Assembly: GCA_017996175.1 (NCBI GenBank)
Contig: JAGOHK010000033.1
Location: 1 to 42,592, forward strand
Direction of reading: 5' to 3'
Length of the DNA: 42,592 nt
From: Leptospiraceae bacterium
GTDB lineage: Bacteria; Spirochaetota; Leptospiria; Leptospirales; Leptospiraceae
A program made the position numbers and the translations under genes. This document shows positions 8,006 through 16,582 of this stretch, in pieces. The notes beneath the pieces were generated by a model that ran no database searches, had not been told where the DNA came from, and worked only from the letters and a program-made list of their open reading frames with translations. Within the stretch, counting starts at the first letter, position 1. Each line of letters starts with the position of its first letter.

Positions 8006-8191
8006 ATGAAATGTAATATGGGAAATACGGATAGAGTTATTAGGGGAATTTTGGGACTGGGGATTATTGGGGTGGGAGTTTATTTTTCTTCTTGGTTGGG
8101 GCTAATTGGTGTTATTCCACTAGGTACGGCAATTTTTAGATTTTGTCCTGCTTACCTTCCCTTTAATTTTTCAACTGAAGAAAAAAGATAA
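8006..8191 (+). CDS. DUF2892 (YgaP-like) inner membrane protein
   Basis: A small protein of 61 residues with the DUF2892 pattern: CNMGNTDRVIRGILGLGIIG, a second membrane segment (WLGLIGVIPLGTAIFRFCPA) and a short tail. In E. coli YgaP this membrane part is fused to a rhodanese; here the rhodanese is the gene just upstream. Cys3 and Cys47 (FCPA) are typical of the family and may take part in sulfur transfer or thiocyanate/sulfide handling, but this is inference. Probably co-transcribed with the rhodanese and controlled by the divergent CsoR-family repressor. Confidence 0.85.
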   Translation: MKCNMGNTDRVIRGILGLGIIGVGVYFSSWLGLIGVIPLGTAIFRFCPAYLPFNFSTEEKR

Positions 8192-8198
8192 CTTAGAA

Positions 8199-8266
8199 AA
8201 AATCTTCACCAAGAACCTAAAGTGAAATCTAAATTAGAATTTCTTTCTGGGTTCTTTGTGAGATTT
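8199..8266. terminator. Possible bidirectional terminator
   Basis: An imperfect inverted repeat pairs 8199-8217 with 8249-8266; the right arm is followed by T7 on the plus strand. The right arm lies within the last codons of the convergent PrsW-like gene. The loop is ~31 bases, long for an intrinsic terminator. Confidence 0.35.
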
Positions 8267-10213
8267 TTTTCCCTTATTTTTTTGCGGGTTTATATTTGAG
8301 TTTATAGTAGAGCTCACATTGGGATTTGTATTAGAAATTACAACTGGGTTTACATTCGGATTTTTATCGGGATTTTCATTTGTGTCTCTTTCCGAATCGG
8401 TGTCTGGACTTACAATTAAGTTCTTACTCATTCTCTCTTCTAATATTCTATTTTTTTCTTTTTCAATGTTGAGTTCATTTTCTATTTCCTGAATTCTACT
8501 TTTTAAAAGCCGTTCTGAATAACCGACTCTTGTCGCAAGAGTTTGGATTAATTTTAAAGAAAAATCTGGATTTCCTTTTATCAGTGCTTCTAAGTTCGCA
8601 CCATCAGCAGTCGCTACCACACAATTTGTCATACAGATAGCACTTGCTGATCTTGGTTGATTTCCGAGAATTGACATTTCACCAAATATCTGTCCTGATT
8701 CTACAAATCCGAGAGTAATTTTCTCGCCTGACTCTGTATGTTTGCAAATTTCTATGCTTCCTTTTTTCAAAAGATAGAATTTTTGTCCTGTTTCATTTTC
8801 TTTAAATAGAATAGTTCCTGCAGTAAAATAATTATTGTGCTCCATTACAGTGGATTCTTTTACAAACAATTTTCGAATTTTTTTAAATCCGGGAAATTTG
8901 AGATTATAAAGAATTCCTTTGCCCAATTTGTAAAACTGATATTGAAATAAAAACCTAGTAAACCCTTTCGGAAGGGAATCAAAGCGTATGATACTTCCCA
9001 TTGGTCTTTCAAAATCTTCGTGGTTATCCCAGATAATTTTTCCTTTGATAGGTGGGGATTTAAAATCAGAATATAAATAAGATATTTCAATCTCATGTCC
9101 AATTTCTAGGGTATCAAAAGTTCTAAGAAAGCTATTGAATGAAGTAACCTCAGATCCAACCATAGATTTAGTATCAAGACCATTTTCAACATTTACTTCC
9201 ATGATAATGGGAATACTGATAATGCTATTCTTGAAATACTCAGGATTAATCGCACCAAGCAAAAATAAGTTAAAAGCAAGTACGATGGGGTAAATGGCAA
9301 ACAAAGTAATAAGTTCAAAGTTGTTTAGTTTTAAATCGAAGTAAGCAACCATCTCTATTTGAAAAAAATAAAACAAAACAGATAGGATTAAAAGTATTGC
9401 TATGAAGAATCCTCTTTTTAACTCAATGGAAATCATAAAAAAAGGCACAAACTCAGCATTCTTTTTTCCCATTGAGCGGATAATCCATCTTTCATACTGC
9501 GGTTGTAGCTGGATTGCCTCCCAGTCCTCGAGAGCGAGGTTTTGCTTTACTAAGTCTTCTTTTTTTGGAAGCGCTAAAGCCCTCGCCATTAAATATTCGA
9601 GTGCAAGCATTAGGAATACAAGTTCTGGTCCAATTATATAGGTAATCTCATTTCCGAAAAGTAAACATGAATCATAGATTCCATGAAATAGAAGAGGAAT
9701 TGTATACGCGAAAAAAAGATTAGTAAATCGGTTCAACCTAGTAAAATAAACTGCTTTTAGTGCAAGGTAATATCCTATTATCCCACAGGTTGTAATATGC
9801 AGTGGAACGGAGGTAAACATGCGAAGAAATATCATCGAAGAATTTGTTTGGATTGCATAGAAGATATTCTCTAATGCAGAGAACCCAATTCCTAAAAACA
9901 TTCCAAAACAAACACTTTCGTTTACATTGAGGTTGCTGTATTGTTTTTTTAGAAGATAAAATAAAAATAAAAAGGCTGTTGTTTTTTCAAACAAAGCTGC
10001 GTTTACAAATCCGGTAAATACTTTAGTTTCAGAAGGGATAAAATCATCTATCCACGGGAACACTAAAAGTAGAAGAGCTGCCTGAAGGACACCATACAAA
10101 AATGCATCTAGATAAATTGTATACCGAGAGTTTTTGAGGAAATGCCTCTGGTATAGTAATATGAAGAATGGTATCGGTAAAAGGGATAGAAAAAGTTTTT
10201 CAAATGTGAGCAA
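8234..10213 (-). CDS. PrsW-like intramembrane protease fused to PilZ-like and cyclic nucleotide-binding domains
   Basis: A protein of 659 residues. Residues 1-210 are a multi-helix membrane region resembling PrsW glutamic proteases: FEK (76-77), ALENIFYA (Glu115, Asn116), VPLHITTCGIIG (His139) and LLFHGIYD (His177). Only one Glu stands where PrsW has EExxK, so activity is uncertain. Two more membrane segments follow at ~268-320. Residues ~336-420 look like a PilZ-type beta-barrel without the RxxxR c-di-GMP motif. Residues ~455-560 are a cyclic nucleotide-binding domain with an intact phosphate cassette (GEMSILGNQPRSASA, Arg521). A coiled coil (~565-595) and an Asn/Pro-rich tail with NPNVNP-like repeats end the protein. 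It suggests membrane proteolysis or signalling gated by a cyclic nucleotide. The domain calls are firm for the nucleotide-binding part, moderate for PrsW and weak for PilZ. Confidence 0.7.
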   Translation of the reverse strand: MLTFEKLFLSLLPIPFFILLYQRHFLKNSRYTIYLDAFLYGVLQAALLLLVFPWIDDFIPSETKVFTGFVNAALFEKTTAFLFLFYLLKKQYSNLNVNESVCFGMFLGIGFSALENIFYAIQTNSSMIFLRMFTSVPLHITTCGIIGYYLALKAVYFTRLNRFTNLFFAYTIPLLFHGIYDSCLLFGNEITYIIGPELVFLMLALEYLMARALALPKKEDLVKQNLALEDWEAIQLQPQYERWIIRSMGKKNAEFVPFFMISIELKRGFFIAILLILSVLFYFFQIEMVAYFDLKLNNFELITLFAIYPIVLAFNLFLLGAINPEYFKNSIISIPIIMEVNVENGLDTKSMVGSEVTSFNSFLRTFDTLEIGHEIEISYLYSDFKSPPIKGKIIWDNHEDFERPMGSIIRFDSLPKGFTRFLFQYQFYKLGKGILYNLKFPGFKKIRKLFVKESTVMEHNNYFTAGTILFKENETGQKFYLLKKGSIEICKHTESGEKITLGFVESGQIFGEMSILGNQPRSASAICMTNCVVATADGANLEALIKGNPDFSLKLIQTLATRVGYSERLLKSRIQEIENELNIEKEKNRILEERMSKNLIVSPDTDSERDTNENPDKNPNVNPVVISNTNPNVSSTINSNINPQKNKGKKSHKEPRKKF

Positions 10214-10224
10214 CTACAAATCCT

Positions 10225-10419
10225 TTATCTTTTCTTTAGAGGTTTCTTTACGTCTTCTTTTAAATCTCTATCTCTAATTTCTCTGATCGGCTCCGCTTCC
10301 GCTCTGAGCTCTTCTTCTAAAACATCATCCGGCTCTTCTTCTTTCACTTCTTGAGATTTACAAAAAGCAAATTGAATTAACATTGCGACAATTAATAGGT
10401 AAGGTATTTTTCTTTTCAT
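10225..10419 (-). CDS. Small charged lipoprotein
   Basis: From the ATG at 10419 the protein has 64 residues: a signal sequence beginning MKRKIPYLLI, a lipobox-like FAFC, and a highly charged mature part (QEVKEEEPDDVLEEELRAE, ending KKPLKKR). The frame is open further upstream, but the upstream part lacks signal features and this start gives a normal lipoprotein N-terminus. It ends 11 bases before the next gene on the same strand, so the two may be co-transcribed. No family is recognised. Confidence 0.6.
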   Translation of the reverse strand: MKRKIPYLLIVAMLIQFAFCKSQEVKEEEPDDVLEEELRAEAEPIREIRDRDLKEDVKKPLKKR

Positions 10420-10718
10420 CAGTTTTCCAAAATATGCAGTAAGATTAATAGAACACTCAAAAATATGCAAGTGAAATTTTTTGACAAACTTGCTTTCTTA
10501 CCTGGGATTCCAGAAATTCTAGAAGTCATAAAAATCATCTTATCTTTTTCACTGTAAACATAATGTTAATTTTGCTTTCAACGTCTAGTTGAATTTCTTC
10601 TTTCTAGGGATATTTTTCGAGTGAATTCAGTTGGAAGGAATTTAAGCCAGAATCGTAAAATTATTGCAGCTAAAACGAAAGAATTATTTTATTACTTATG
10701 AGTAAACTGAGGTATTCA

Positions 10719-11183
10719 ATGTTTAAACAAAGCTTTTTTTTAATTTGTATTTTGGGAACATTTGTATCATTAGCAGCAGAGGTGGAACTAGATATTCATG
10801 TAAAAAATCTATCTTCTGGAACGGAGGCTGAAAAAATTGCAGCCTGTGATATAATTGGTAGAGAAAAAAAAGAAAAAAAATATATTTCCGAAATACAGGA
10901 TTTATTAAAAAGAACGAGTAGTCCACGGGTTGCAGTTGCCTGTGCAAATTCATTAGGATATATCCAAGAAAAAAATAGCATAGCAAGCCTTAAGAGTAAG
11001 ATAATGTCAGAATCAAATTCAGATGTGGTGTATGTTTGTCTCCTATCAATCTTAAACATTTCTATCAAGAACGGATATGACTCAGATGCAAGGTATGCAG
11101 TTCAATACTCAGATATTCATCATAGGCAAGATGAATTTGTGGCTGACCTAATTGATAGAATCAAAAAAAAGTTTAAAGAGTAA
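10719..11183 (+). CDS. Exported HEAT-like repeat protein
   Basis: A protein of 154 residues with a signal peptide (MFKQSFFLICILGTFVSLAA) and helical repeats of HEAT/Armadillo type: KIAACDIIGREKKEKKYISE, then SSPRVAVACANSLGYIQEKN, then SDVVYVCLLSILNI. An in-frame ATG exists at 10698, but GAGG at 10709-10712 lies six bases before ATG 10719, which fixes that start. It is followed after three bases by the MoeB/ThiF-type gene, so the two form an operon. The role is unknown; the repeats usually make protein-binding surfaces in the periplasm. The 10420-10718 gap before it holds nothing I can assign. Confidence 0.65.
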   Translation: MFKQSFFLICILGTFVSLAAEVELDIHVKNLSSGTEAEKIAACDIIGREKKEKKYISEIQDLLKRTSSPRVAVACANSLGYIQEKNSIASLKSKIMSESNSDVVYVCLLSILNISIKNGYDSDARYAVQYSDIHHRQDEFVADLIDRIKKKFKE

Positions 11184-11186
11184 TAC

Positions 11187-11987
11187 ATGTTATCCTCATC
11201 AGAAATAACTCGTTATTCTAGAAATATTCTATTAACCGAAGTTGGAAGAAAAGGTCAAGAGAGGCTAAAGGATTCTGTCGTAACAGTTGTAGGTGCTGGC
11301 GGTCTGGGTAGTCCCGCCTTATATTACTTAGCCGCTGCCGGAGTAGGTGAAATTCGGATTATTGATTCAGATAAAGTGGATCTTACTAATTTACAACGAC
11401 AAATTTTATATAGTACCTCATCGGTAAATAAATCGAAAGTAGAAGAAGCAGAACATGTAATTTCTAGTCTGAATTCTAATATAAAAATTGTTTTGCATAA
11501 CGAACGATTAACCGCTTCCAATATAGAAAATATTTTTAAAGGTTCTAATTTAGTGTTAGAAGGCTCGGATAATTTTGAGACAAAATTTTTGGTTAACGAT
11601 GCGTGTCATTTTTTTAATATCCCTCTCGTGATTGCTGGAATTTTGCGATTTGAGGGACAGGTAATTGGCATTTTACCCAATAAAACAGCCTGTTATAGAT
11701 GTATTTTTAATTCTCCACCAGATGCAGACAGTGTTCCTAATTGTGCAGAGGCTGGAGTCATTGGTAGTGTTGCAGGACTTGTGGGCTCAATCCAGGCTAC
11801 AGAGTCTATTAAGTTCCTACTTGGGCTTGAGCAGGGGTTATTTGGAAGTATCCTCTCTGTTGAAAGCAAATCAATGGAATTTAGAAAAATCCAAATTCCC
11901 AAAAATAAATCCTGCCCTCTCTGTGGGGATAATCCCTCTATTACCCAAGTAGAAGATATTGTTCTAAAAACTTGTGACTGGGAGTAG
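11187..11987 (+). CDS. MoeB/ThiF/HesA-family adenylyltransferase
   Basis: A protein of 266 residues of the E1-like superfamily that adenylates the C-terminal Gly-Gly of a small sulfur carrier such as MoaD or ThiS. Visible are the ATP loop GAGGLGS (36-42), the Asp of IIDSDKVDLTNLQRQ, the Arg finger region RQILY, the conserved VPNCAEAGVIG with a likely catalytic Cys, and two zinc CxxC pairs (CYRC and CPLC). There is no C-terminal rhodanese, so it is the short form. Whether it serves molybdopterin or thiamine synthesis cannot be told because no carrier or pathway gene is near. It shares an operon with an exported HEAT-like protein, which is an unrelated-looking partner. Confidence 0.88.
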   Translation: MLSSSEITRYSRNILLTEVGRKGQERLKDSVVTVVGAGGLGSPALYYLAAAGVGEIRIIDSDKVDLTNLQRQILYSTSSVNKSKVEEAEHVISSLNSNIKIVLHNERLTASNIENIFKGSNLVLEGSDNFETKFLVNDACHFFNIPLVIAGILRFEGQVIGILPNKTACYRCIFNSPPDADSVPNCAEAGVIGSVAGLVGSIQATESIKFLLGLEQGLFGSILSVESKSMEFRKIQIPKNKSCPLCGDNPSITQVEDIVLKTCDWE

Positions 11988-12012
11988 GAGATTTAATTTT
12001 AATCGAGGTATA

Positions 12013-12125
12013 TATACCAAATGACAATAATAATTACCCATAGGACTTTATTTAAATAACATTTGGTATAGACCAAACGTACTTTTCTAATTTTAAAATA
12101 GGTGTATTCTTTTGACGTTTGGTAT
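12013..12125. repeat. Two nested-style inverted repeats between convergent genes
   Basis: TATACCAAATG (12013-12023) pairs perfectly with CATTTGGTATA (12060-12070), and ACCAAACGT (12072-12080) pairs perfectly with ACGTTTGGT (12115-12123). All four arms share a CCAAA/TTTGG core. They fill the gap between the convergent MoeB-type and SpoIIE genes. They may act as terminators, but no T-run follows the stems. Confidence 0.5.
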
Positions 12126-12130
12126 CAATA

Positions 12131-14401
12131 CTATTTATTTTTTTTATTTGCAATTCTTTCACGCAGCGAAAGTGCAATAGCATTTTCTGGGTCGAGTTTT
12201 AAAGAATATTGTATTAATTCTTCCGCCCGTGCATAGTTTTGATTCAGTGAATACAGTTCAGAAAGGTGTAATAAGTTTTTTACATTTTGCGGTTCTCTCA
12301 GGCGAAGTCTTTCTCCGATTTCGATTCCGTTTATGTAGTCAGTTATTTGCCTGTAAAATGTAGAAACAGAATAAAAAAAATCATTATCCGATGGAACAAA
12401 GTTAATGTAACGAACACCGAAAGAAATGGCATGTTTATAATCTCCGCTTAATGCAAATGTCTCTGACAGATATTTTAAAAAATTATATTCTTCTGGATAT
12501 TCTTTTGATTTCGTTGTTAGTATTTCTAGGGCTTCTTTGTAATTTTTTTTGTCTGTATAATTTTTTACTGCATTTAATACCAGTTCGATTTCTAGATATG
12601 CATGTTTCGGCAAAATGGATGTTTTGTGATAGTCGATTTTAAGTAGAGACAAATCATCTGTAACCTCTCCGCATTGAATAAGCGATTCATAAATTTGTGG
12701 TAAATTGCAGTTATTCGCTTCGACTAATTTTAGAATTCTTTCAGAGTCCGTATTTATATTTGCAATTTGGTTTGCGTCTAACATTCGAATATCATCTCTT
12801 CCATCCGAGCCTATAAGTAAAATATCCCCATGGTGTAATTGAAAGGTTTGCACAAAAATACTGGAATCAATTTGTAGTGTACCGAGTTTACGAAAATTAG
12901 ATTCTTCCTCTATATAATGAGCTTTTCCATCTCGGAAAAGAATACTTGGTGGGTGTTCTGCATTAATATAATAAATAAAACCATTCATTTCGTCTAGAAG
13001 TCCAATCACAATCGAGACAAGCATCGAGCCGCTAAAACTTTCGAAAACTTTATGCATTTCAATGAATGCATTTTTTAGCCAGAGTTCTGGAGATTGTTCG
13101 GAGAGATTAGGGGATAACAGCGTTCTTTCGATGATGGATTGGAATACTGAACCCAAAATTAAAGATCCGCCTGCTCCTTGAATCGATTTTCCCATTGCAT
13201 CTCCATTTAGAAAAACGTGAAATGTGTTTCCCTGTAATTGGATTGTGTGGGTAACACAGAGATCACCCCCGATTTCATATTCCTTTCCTCTGAATTCAAA
13301 GTGTTTTTTTTGTTTTACAAAAAAAGTAAATTCAAAGTTTTTGCTCATCGCAAGATTTTGCCCTAGAGGACGCAAAAGAAGACTGGTTAAAAAATAATCT
13401 CCATCTTGTTGAACTTTTAGGGCTTCTACTTTTTTTAGAGAGGAATTTAACTCTTCTGTTCTTACTTCAACTTTATGTTCTAGATTTACGTTTAGATCTA
13501 AAACTTCGTGGTAAAGAGATTTTATTTTTTTAATGATTTGATTTAAGTTATATGCCTGTAATCCAAAATCATCGGAAGAGGTAGGCATACTTACAATCGA
13601 AAAATTCCCTTTTCCCAATTGGTTTAAATGTTCGTTGATTCCCATAATCCCGTTTCTAAAAGTTTTTGCGACGACGTAACCGACTATGATTACAGGAACA
13701 GGAAATAATACACTCATGATGATTAAATGCAAACTAGGATCATCTAATTTTACGAGTCCTATTTTGATTCCATATAACATATAACCCAATACGATTACCG
13801 GCATAACAGTAATAGCCACCATGGAAAGAGTAATTCGCTGAAAAGAATTGAATTGTGGAATTTGATCTATTCCAATTTCAATTTCTTTTACTTTTCTTAA
13901 TTTAAAAATTCCTCCAAGTACATTCTCACTAATAAAAAAATAAGCGATATACGAAATAGGGGTAATCATTAGAAATAAAAATGGAGCAGTTAAATGTAAA
14001 CCGGGTCTAAGACCAGCTACTAAGATAATAAATAAATGAGAGCCAATGATTCCTGTTATCCATCTTAAAACAATAATTCTTGCTTCTTTAAAAGGGTATT
14101 TGAGGAGCTTGATCTTTAGTTTGACTTTATCTTCAACAGATTTAGATGCGTCAGTATAAATAGATTTAATTTCTAAAAGAAGTTTTTTTAGATAAAACCA
14201 TCTCCATACACAACCTAGTATAATTAGCGCGGTTGCATTAATAGAGCCGGCAAGAGCAACGGTTAGCATTTCGTCTTTGGATAAATAAGAACCAGAGCCT
14301 GTAACTACTGAAAAATAAATAGCGAATGGCAGTGGGACTGTATGAGTGAAAGCCTCAAGCCTGAAAGTAAGTTTTAAATATGTTTTTCTAAACATCCACA
14401 A
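12131..14401 (-). CDS. Membrane SpoIIE/RsbU-type PP2C phosphatase with TPR tail
   Basis: A protein of 756 residues. The first ~250 hold about six membrane segments, followed by a HAMP-like linker (LNEHLNQLGKGNFSIVSMP) and a coiled coil. The middle is a PP2C-type SpoIIE domain: YEIGGDLC and GDAMGKSIQGAGG supply metal-binding Asp residues, and LIGSDGRDDI is the third motif. The last ~130 residues are TPR repeats (YKEALEILTTKSKEYPEEYN, and YARAEELIQYSLKLDPENA). It would dephosphorylate a Ser/Thr-phosphorylated protein, typically an anti-sigma-factor antagonist, in response to a signal felt at the membrane. Proteins of this layout are abundant in Leptospira. No partner switch genes are near. It ends convergently with the MoeB-type gene. 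Confidence 0.88.
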   Translation of the reverse strand: MWMFRKTYLKLTFRLEAFTHTVPLPFAIYFSVVTGSGSYLSKDEMLTVALAGSINATALIILGCVWRWFYLKKLLLEIKSIYTDASKSVEDKVKLKIKLLKYPFKEARIIVLRWITGIIGSHLFIILVAGLRPGLHLTAPFLFLMITPISYIAYFFISENVLGGIFKLRKVKEIEIGIDQIPQFNSFQRITLSMVAITVMPVIVLGYMLYGIKIGLVKLDDPSLHLIIMSVLFPVPVIIVGYVVAKTFRNGIMGINEHLNQLGKGNFSIVSMPTSSDDFGLQAYNLNQIIKKIKSLYHEVLDLNVNLEHKVEVRTEELNSSLKKVEALKVQQDGDYFLTSLLLRPLGQNLAMSKNFEFTFFVKQKKHFEFRGKEYEIGGDLCVTHTIQLQGNTFHVFLNGDAMGKSIQGAGGSLILGSVFQSIIERTLLSPNLSEQSPELWLKNAFIEMHKVFESFSGSMLVSIVIGLLDEMNGFIYYINAEHPPSILFRDGKAHYIEEESNFRKLGTLQIDSSIFVQTFQLHHGDILLIGSDGRDDIRMLDANQIANINTDSERILKLVEANNCNLPQIYESLIQCGEVTDDLSLLKIDYHKTSILPKHAYLEIELVLNAVKNYTDKKNYKEALEILTTKSKEYPEEYNFLKYLSETFALSGDYKHAISFGVRYINFVPSDNDFFYSVSTFYRQITDYINGIEIGERLRLREPQNVKNLLHLSELYSLNQNYARAEELIQYSLKLDPENAIALSLRERIANKKNK

Positions 14402-14448
14402 CTAAGAAACATAATTTTTCAGATATGTCATTAAATAATTTTTTACCC

Positions 14449-15090
14449 TTATTTTATTTTTTTCTTCTCAGAGACTTCATTTTTGAAAAGATATTGAAAA
14501 AGTAACATTCCTTCTTCTATAGGGTCTTGTTTTAATTTTTCTCTATTTAAGAGATCTGTCATTTGTAAAACTAATAACCCGTACATCCATGCCCACATAG
14601 TTCGTGCGATAGAGTTGTACCTAGGTCTTGCTATTTCGTTAGATTCCTTTTTTAAGGCATCGCGGACAGTTTTTAGAAAAACTCGGTAACTGCTGGGTGC
14701 CGCAAAAAACTTTTTATGCAATCCTCCACCGGAGCTAAACATGAGTTTATGAAGACCACGGTTTTCTACGGAAAACTCCCAATATGTATGAGCTATGGCA
14801 GAGACTTGTTCCAGTGGATTTTGGGAAGATGCTTTTGCTAGATTTAAATCGGAGGTAAGTTTTTGTTCTCCTTGGGAGAGTAAGGCTTGGATAATTTCTT
14901 GTTGGTTTGTAAAATGAGCATAAGGACTTGCGACACTACAATTTAATTCTTTGGCAATTCTTCTCATACTCAAACTCTCAACTCCATCCCTTTGAACTAT
15001 AGTTAAGGCGGTAGATAAGATTTCCGTTCGGTTTAAGCTATTTCTTACTCTTCGTTCTCGTTTTTTAGAAACAGGTTTATTTTTTTTCAT
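14449..15090 (-). CDS. TetR-family transcriptional regulator
   Basis: A protein of 213 residues. A basic N-terminus is followed by a TetR helix-turn-helix (TEILSTALTIVQRDGVESLS then MRRIAKELNCSVASPYAHF, with F replacing the commoner Y in YxHF). The C-terminal domain has the WAWMYGLLVLQMTD segment typical of the WHG-type ligand domain. The frame extends to a TTG at 15120, but the ATG at 15090 is preferred because the added residues are not conserved-looking. It is divergent from a fatty acid desaturase whose promoter carries a dyad symmetrical site in its spacer. It is therefore probably the repressor of the desaturase, possibly sensing acyl chains, as inference. Confidence 0.85.
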   Translation of the reverse strand: MKKNKPVSKKRERRVRNSLNRTEILSTALTIVQRDGVESLSMRRIAKELNCSVASPYAHFTNQQEIIQALLSQGEQKLTSDLNLAKASSQNPLEQVSAIAHTYWEFSVENRGLHKLMFSSGGGLHKKFFAAPSSYRVFLKTVRDALKKESNEIARPRYNSIARTMWAWMYGLLVLQMTDLLNREKLKQDPIEEGMLLFQYLFKNEVSEKKKIK

Positions 15091-15222
15091 AGTTTCGGAA
15101 TCGTAATTTATTTTGGTCAAGGGTTTTGAGCAAGTAAAATCTTGTTTTTACACAAATCCAAAGTGATCTTGGCGAAAGGTATTTAATTAGTGTTGAATAT
15201 AACTAACGGCATTAAATATTTA

Positions 15223-15252
15223 TTGACATATTTGAACGCTGTTAAATATATA
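15223..15252 (+). promoter_or_regulatory. Desaturase promoter with operator in the spacer
   Basis: TTGACA (15223-15228) and TATATA (15247-15252) are 18 bases apart. The spacer holds the dyad TTGAAC-GCT-GTTAAA (15232-15246). A similar sequence, AACGGCATTAAAT, lies upstream of the -35 box (15203-15215) as a direct repeat of AACGCTGTTAAAT. This is what a TetR-type operator pair would look like. AGGAGA follows five bases before the start codon. Confidence 0.65.
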
Positions 15253-15278
15253 GCACCAGATTAAAATAGGAGATGTAA

Positions 15279-16349
15279 ATGATACAAACTATAGAACCTT
15301 TAGAATTTTTAGAGGAAAAAGAACCAACTCTAAGCGAAATTAAAAAAACAGTAAGGGAGGATTGTTTTAAACCCAATCCAGTGAAAGCATCATTGTTTTT
15401 ATTATTTGGTCTTATACAATTTTTATTTGCGGGGGCGTTTTCGTTTGTTGTTTGGAGTTTAGATTACGCAGCATTATTTCCTTTATCTTGGTTTGTAATG
15501 GGATTTGTATTTACTTCTCTTTTTGTTTTAGGGCATGACTGCGCTCATGAGTCACTTACAGGAAAAAAATGGCTTAATTCTTTCTTGGGGCATATTTTAT
15601 TTATCCCCACTTTCTATCCTTATTATGCATGGAAGTATTCACATGCCGCCCACCACCAACATACAAATGAGCTTTATGCGCCGGAAAACACTGTTTATTT
15701 TGATAATGCTTGGATTCCAATGACGGTTAATCAGTATAAAACGCTAAAAAAACAATCATATCTTCTCGCAGCTCTTTATAAAATAACTCGTTTGTTTATC
15801 CCTCTAGGGTCTCTAATGCATAACTTGATCTATCATTACATTCCTTCCAAGTTTAAAAAAGATCATAAGGAAAATGTATATTTTTCATATTTATTTCTGT
15901 TTCTAGCTGTAATTGTAATTGGAACGAGTATTTATTTTGTTACCAGAAGTATTTTTGCTCTTTTTCATTTTTGGGTTATACCAGCATTTTTCTTTCAATT
16001 TTGGATGTCCCTTTATACTTTTTTACACCATACCTCAGAGGATATGTCTTTTTATCCGCAAAGTGAATGGAACCAATATAGGGGACAAATAAAATCAACC
16101 ACAAATTATAAAATGCCAAAGTGGATTTCTAGTTTGCATTTCCACATTGATATCCATATCCCACATCACCTAAATATTAAAATCCCAAGTTACATGTTAT
16201 TAGCTGCACAAAAAGATTTGAATAATTCAAAGTATTCAGAAGATATTCAAGAAGAATTTTTTACATGGAAGCATTATTTTCGCGTAATTCGAAATTGTAA
16301 TCTATGGGATGAAAATAAAAAAGGATACGTCAGGTTTTCTGATATTTAG
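15279..16349 (+). CDS. Membrane fatty acid desaturase
   Basis: A protein of 356 residues with four to five membrane segments and the three His boxes of di-iron acyl desaturases: HDCAHE (residues 86-91), HAAHHQH (about 122-128) and HIPHH near the C-terminus, preceded by SLHFHIDI. The layout with HDCAHE first is that of delta-12/omega-3-type enzymes that act on acyl lipids. It would introduce a double bond into membrane acyl chains, adjusting fluidity, using oxygen and an electron donor not encoded here. The ATG has AGGAGA five bases upstream. Transcription is probably controlled by the divergent TetR regulator. Confidence 0.9.
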   Translation: MIQTIEPLEFLEEKEPTLSEIKKTVREDCFKPNPVKASLFLLFGLIQFLFAGAFSFVVWSLDYAALFPLSWFVMGFVFTSLFVLGHDCAHESLTGKKWLNSFLGHILFIPTFYPYYAWKYSHAAHHQHTNELYAPENTVYFDNAWIPMTVNQYKTLKKQSYLLAALYKITRLFIPLGSLMHNLIYHYIPSKFKKDHKENVYFSYLFLFLAVIVIGTSIYFVTRSIFALFHFWVIPAFFFQFWMSLYTFLHHTSEDMSFYPQSEWNQYRGQIKSTTNYKMPKWISSLHFHIDIHIPHHLNIKIPSYMLLAAQKDLNNSKYSEDIQEEFFTWKHYFRVIRNCNLWDENKKGYVRFSDI

Positions 16350-16390
16350 TAATAATATATTTTTTCTAGATTGTCTAAAAGTTTTTTTAA

Positions 16391-16582
16391 CACGAAGGGC
16401 ACGAAAGCTGCGAAGAAAAGTTCAAAATTTTCTAGGATGCTTTAACCTTCGTATTTCTTTCGCATATACTCAATTAAGTTAAGGATTTTTCACCTCGCGC
16501 GAAGACTATGATTACGCGATATGGCTCTAATAAAATTCTTAATCGTTTATCCGTTTCTATCGGTGTTCATCGGTGGTAATCT
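16391..16582. repeat. Intergenic repeat fragments between the desaturase and mgtE
   Basis: The 329-base gap has no gene. It holds CACGAAGGGCACGAAAG (16391 on; its complement reads CTTTCGTGCCCTTCGTG) and TATCGGTGTTCATCGGTGG (from 16559). The second is nearly repeated at 18511 inside the flagellar cluster, and the first resembles the GTGCCCTTTGTG copies at 24741 and 33831. They look like degenerate pieces of one dispersed intergenic repeat family. Confidence 0.5.

Noticed and set aside
10723-11068. Two open frames on the minus strand opposite the HEAT-like gene
   Set aside because: They are antisense to a gene with a signal peptide, ribosome site and operon context, and their products are Phe/Leu-rich without motifs.
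15091-15120. TTG-initiated N-terminal extension of the TetR regulator
   Set aside because: The ATG at 15090 gives a normal TetR N-terminus; the extension has no ribosome site.
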